From: DSVZ01 sp037439785
GTDB taxonomy: Bacteria > Verrucomicrobiota > Verrucomicrobiia > Limisphaerales > J093
Reading direction: 5' to 3'
Assembly: GCA_037439785.1 (NCBI GenBank)
Contig: JBBIVJ010000026.1
Span: 1-64,000 of the forward strand
DNA: 64,000 nucleotides
Numbering within the stretch: position 1 is the first letter of the stretch; the number at the start of each line of letters is the position of its first letter. Both the position numbers and the translations under genes were made by a program. Of this stretch, positions 63,861 through 64,000 are shown in pieces. A model generated the notes under the pieces. The model was not told where the DNA came from. It saw nothing but the letters and a program-made list of their open reading frames with translations, and ran no database searches.

Positions 63861-64000
63861 CGACCCGGCGGCCACGGCCCCCGGGCCACCGCCTCGACCC
63901 ATCCCGGAAACCAAACCCGTTTTGTCACTTTGTCGTTGTGCATATTTAGTGCCGCCTGAGCAAGACCAAGCCAGTTTGTCCTTAACCGGCCGGTACGCAA

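Overview
This is a GC-rich window (roughly two thirds to 70% G+C by eye) from a Gram-negative bacterium, most likely a member of the Verrucomicrobiota (Limisphaera-like). That placement is an inference from gene content: two Gfo/Idh/MocA oxidoreductases (one with a Tat signal), two exported TIM-barrel sugar isomerase-like proteins, a DUF1080 glycoside hydrolase, a GH29 fucosidase lipoprotein, delta-60, HAF-type and DUF11 surface proteins, a PSCyt1-type cytochrome domain, a type II secretion-like pseudopilin, and lipid A/LPS genes. No 16S rRNA gene is present to confirm it.

Layout. 1-420: tandem array of an 88-89 bp palindrome-rich repeat. 0.5-11.7 kb: housekeeping and sugar-catabolism genes (exported phosphodiesterase-like EEP protein, argB, two oxidoreductases, sixA, xerC/D, lipM-like, nth, GH29). 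11.8-13.9 kb: a decayed modification locus, made of a probable nuclease gene split by an in-frame TAG and a DNA methylase split by a +1 shift in a G6 run. 14.1-22.5 kb: isomerase, hisD-hisC, tRNA-Ile(CAU), a delta-60 gene interrupted by TAG, a GT9 glycosyltransferase, a membrane protein and miaB. 22.7-27.9 kb: DUF1080 protein, a multiheme cytochrome c lipoprotein, a cytochrome-domain/beta-barrel protein and a convergent monoheme surface protein. Together these look like an outer-membrane electron conduit.

28.2-36.3 kb is the centrepiece: a tight, co-directional six-gene operon encoding a small XRE/Cro-type regulator, a C5-cytosine DNA methyltransferase with a ~140-residue C-terminal extension, a NurA-type nuclease, a HerA-type ATPase, an AIPR (abortive infection phage resistance) protein and a Vsr-like endonuclease. 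The first three genes are coupled through TGATG stop-start overlaps. I read this as an anti-phage, restriction-modification-like system in which a HerA-NurA translocase/nuclease pair occupies the motor position of Dcm-AIPR-Vsr type loci. I am not aware of this exact gene set as a named system.

36.6-46.2 kb is gene-poor and rich in broken genes and repeats. It holds a HAF-type surface protein with two frameshifts, a chorismate lyase-like protein, a G-rich tract, a dispersed repeat that recurs inverted at 59.1-59.3 kb, glnS, a POT transporter and a frameshifted surface-protein fragment. 46.2-62.9 kb returns to ordinary genes: DUF11 protein, PQQ dehydrogenase with an internal cytochrome c domain, tandem small paralogs, pseudopilin, Ppx/GppA, ROK kinase, tandem thymidylate kinase-like proteins (one with Arg in place of the P-loop Lys), an exported isomerase, waaF-lpxL-lpxK, and a membrane protein with an ABC ATPase. 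62.9-64.0 kb holds remnants of a YraQ/ArsP-type permease and a thioredoxin-like protein. Several lesions lie in short G/C runs, so sequencing error must be excluded before these genes are treated as true pseudogenes.
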